A program made the translations under genes and the position numbers. 6,164 nt of DNA, from positions 1 to 6,164 of the forward strand of contig WFRG01000013.1 in assembly GCA_015486705.1 (NCBI GenBank). Reading direction: 5' to 3'. Of the stretch, positions 5,174-6,164 are shown piece after piece. The notes beneath the pieces were generated by a model, which saw nothing but the letters and a program-made list of their open reading frames with translations, made no database searches and was not told where the DNA came from. Positions within the stretch are counted from its first letter, which is position 1. Every line of letters starts with the position of its first letter. This stretch comes from Hippea sp. Its GTDB lineage: Bacteria > Campylobacterota_A > Desulfurellia > Desulfurellales > Hippeaceae.

Positions 5174-6164
5174 TTATTTTAATCGTGGGGGGGGGGTAAT
5201 CTCCTCCCTTTCCATTATGTACTTTTCATCTATTTTTCTCGTTGTTGGCATATACGCTGATGCCCATTTAGCGATGCGTAAGAGTATTGTGCGTCTGGAT
5301 TCTGAATATTTATTTTTGTAAAGTTCGTTATCTGCGGCTTTGAATAGCTCTTCTGTACTATCAAATTGCCCTTCGTGAATTACATAGCCCCAAGATATGC
5401 TTATAAATAGCTCATTGCGTAGATTGTATTCCTCTAATTTTGCTTTTATTCTTGATATTAATTTCTTTGTTCCTTCTAAAGATGTATTAGGCAGCACTAT
5501 GGCAAATTCATCTCCGCCAATTCTTGCCACTATATCGGATACTCTTGTTGAAATAGATAAAATTTCTGCAGTTTTCATTATCAAAGCATCCCCTATCTTG
5601 TGCCCGAGTATATCGTTGACTATTTTCAAGCCATTAATATCAATTATAATCAATCCCAATGGCATACTTCTTTTGTTAAACATTCTGTGAAACTCCTCTT
5701 CAAAATATCGTCTATTGTAAAGGCCTGTTAAGCTATCATGAAAGCTTAGATACTCTAATTGTTTGTTTTCTAAATATTTTTGCGTAATGTTATTAAATGA
5801 AACTATAATTATTTTACCATCTTCGCCATCTATTCCTGTTGCGTAAATACTAAACCACTTATTTGAACCTGTAGCTGTTGTTATCTTGACCTCACATCCT
5901 TCACATACTTCTTTTTTGTGCAAAACCTTTAGAAATTTATATTTTATGTTGTGGGGTAATTTTATCTTTTTCAACATATCTTCTTCGTTTTTAACATCTA
6001 ACATTGCTTTGGCAAAACTGTTAACGAATATTGGTATTCCTTTGTTATTTATTATTACTATACCTGTTTTAATTTTATTGAGCACGTTTTCCATAAAGTC
6101 TCTGTTTTTCTTTAAAGATTTGAAAGCTATAACATTTTCTGTTACATCTCTCATTAAGCATACC
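5174..6164 (-). CDS. PAS-GGDEF diguanylate cyclase, 5' end outside window
   Basis: A signalling enzyme predicted to make cyclic di-GMP from two GTP. The frame is open to the right edge: before the Met at 6152-6154 the codons read V-C-L, giving VCLMRDVTE. This resembles the closing strand and D-I/V-T-E motif of a PAS domain, and no Shine-Dalgarno precedes that Met, so the gene starts beyond the window and probably carries another sensor domain. Counting from that Met, residues about 17-127 form one PAS-like domain ending in SFNNITQKY, with a CEGC pair at 84-87. The GGDEF domain starts at DSLTGLYNRRYF (140-151). It has the metal-site segment IDINGLKIVND (171-181), GHKIGD (184-189) and active-site GGDEF (213-217). 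The inhibitory site is RVSD (204-207), five residues before GGDEF. The enzyme therefore looks active and product-inhibited. No membrane segment or EAL domain is seen in the visible part. The last codons cross a ten-base C tract on this strand. The gene converges on icmF with a 5-base gap. Confidence 0.92.
   Translation of the reverse strand, partial: VCLMRDVTENVIAFKSLKKNRDFMENVLNKIKTGIVIINNKGIPIFVNSFAKAMLDVKNEEDMLKKIKLPHNIKYKFLKVLHKKEVCEGCEVKITTATGSNKWFSIYATGIDGEDGKIIIVSFNNITQKYLENKQLEYLSFHDSLTGLYNRRYFEEEFHRMFNKRSMPLGLIIIDINGLKIVNDILGHKIGDALIMKTAEILSISTRVSDIVARIGGDEFAIVLPNTSLEGTKKLISRIKAKLEEYNLRNELFISISWGYVIHEGQFDSTEELFKAADNELYKNKYSESRRTILLRIAKWASAYMPTTRKIDEKYIMEREEITPPPRLK
5187..5196. repeat. 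homopolymer tract of ten G (C10 on the coding strand)
   Basis: Ten consecutive G on the plus strand encode the Thr-Pro-Pro-Pro region just before the stop of the minus-strand diguanylate cyclase. Gaining or losing one base would change only the last few residues: one base fewer gives ...TPPHD then stop, one more gives ...TPPPTIKIN then stop. Such tracts slip during replication and are also prone to sequencing error. Confidence 0.9.
5187..5208 (+). terminator. possible hairpin terminator after icmF, inside the converging gene
   Basis: On the plus strand a run of ten G (5187-5196), TAAT, then CTCCTCCC (5201-5208) can fold into an eight-pair stem, two of the pairs being G-T(U), with a four-base loop. 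It is followed by TTTCC, a poor T tract. It sits 19 bases after the icmF stop, a suitable place for ending that transcript. On the minus strand the same stem would carry two A-C mismatches and no T tail follows, so it would not serve the diguanylate cyclase. The short T tail keeps confidence low. Confidence 0.3.

Noticed and set aside
5397..5690. Plus-strand open frame of 97 codons opposite the GGDEF domain
   Set aside because: The opposite strand encodes an unmistakable GGDEF domain with intact motifs. This frame is a low-complexity hydrophobic antisense shadow.
1..6164. Mobile element, CRISPR array, toxin-antitoxin, phage defence or tRNA/rRNA genes
   Set aside because: I found no transposase, integrase, regularly spaced repeats, terminal inverted repeats or RNA-gene signatures. 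Nearly all of the window is accounted for by four well-formed genes.

Overview
The window holds ordinary metabolic and signalling genes from an AT-rich bacterium. Arginine is mostly AGA/AGG, isoleucine often ATA, and the ribosome-binding sites are strong GGAGG types. The gene content (acyl-CoA dehydrogenase plus a B12-dependent isobutyryl-CoA mutase) suggests an organism that oxidises short- or branched-chain acyl-CoAs, plausibly an anaerobe. The style reminds me of Desulfurellales or Deferribacterales, but that placement is a guess from memory of similar proteins and the sequence does not prove it.

Layout. Positions 1-86 are a short leader that may include the last codons of an upstream gene and a weak promoter-like sequence. 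A tight plus-strand operon follows: an acyl-CoA dehydrogenase (87-1226), a small cysteine-containing protein of unknown function resembling the DUF6125 group (1240-1761), and a very large fused coenzyme-B12 mutase of the IcmF type (1788-5168). The gaps are 13 and 26 bases. On the minus strand, converging on icmF with only 5 bases between stop codons, lies a PAS-GGDEF diguanylate cyclase (5174 to beyond 6164). Its 5' end runs off the right edge of the window.

How the genes may work together. IcmF interconverts isobutyryl-CoA and n-butyryl-CoA and carries its own G-protein chaperone. Its two substrate-selecting positions are Phe and Gln, as in isobutyryl-CoA mutases, not the Tyr and Arg of methylmalonyl-CoA mutase. 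The dehydrogenase has the catalytic Glu position of short-chain (butyryl-CoA type) enzymes. Together they would feed branched C4 units, for example from valine or isobutyrate, into straight-chain beta-oxidation. The small middle protein is the least understood member and the best candidate for something new. The diguanylate cyclase appears to be a separate transcription unit with intact active and inhibitory sites.

Two annotation corrections matter. The mutase most likely starts at 1788, not at the in-frame ATG at 1776, which overlaps the Shine-Dalgarno. The diguanylate cyclase does not start at the Met at 6152-6154: the frame stays open to the window edge and that Met lies in the closing motif of a further PAS-type domain. 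I see no RNA gene, mobile element, CRISPR array or defence system here.
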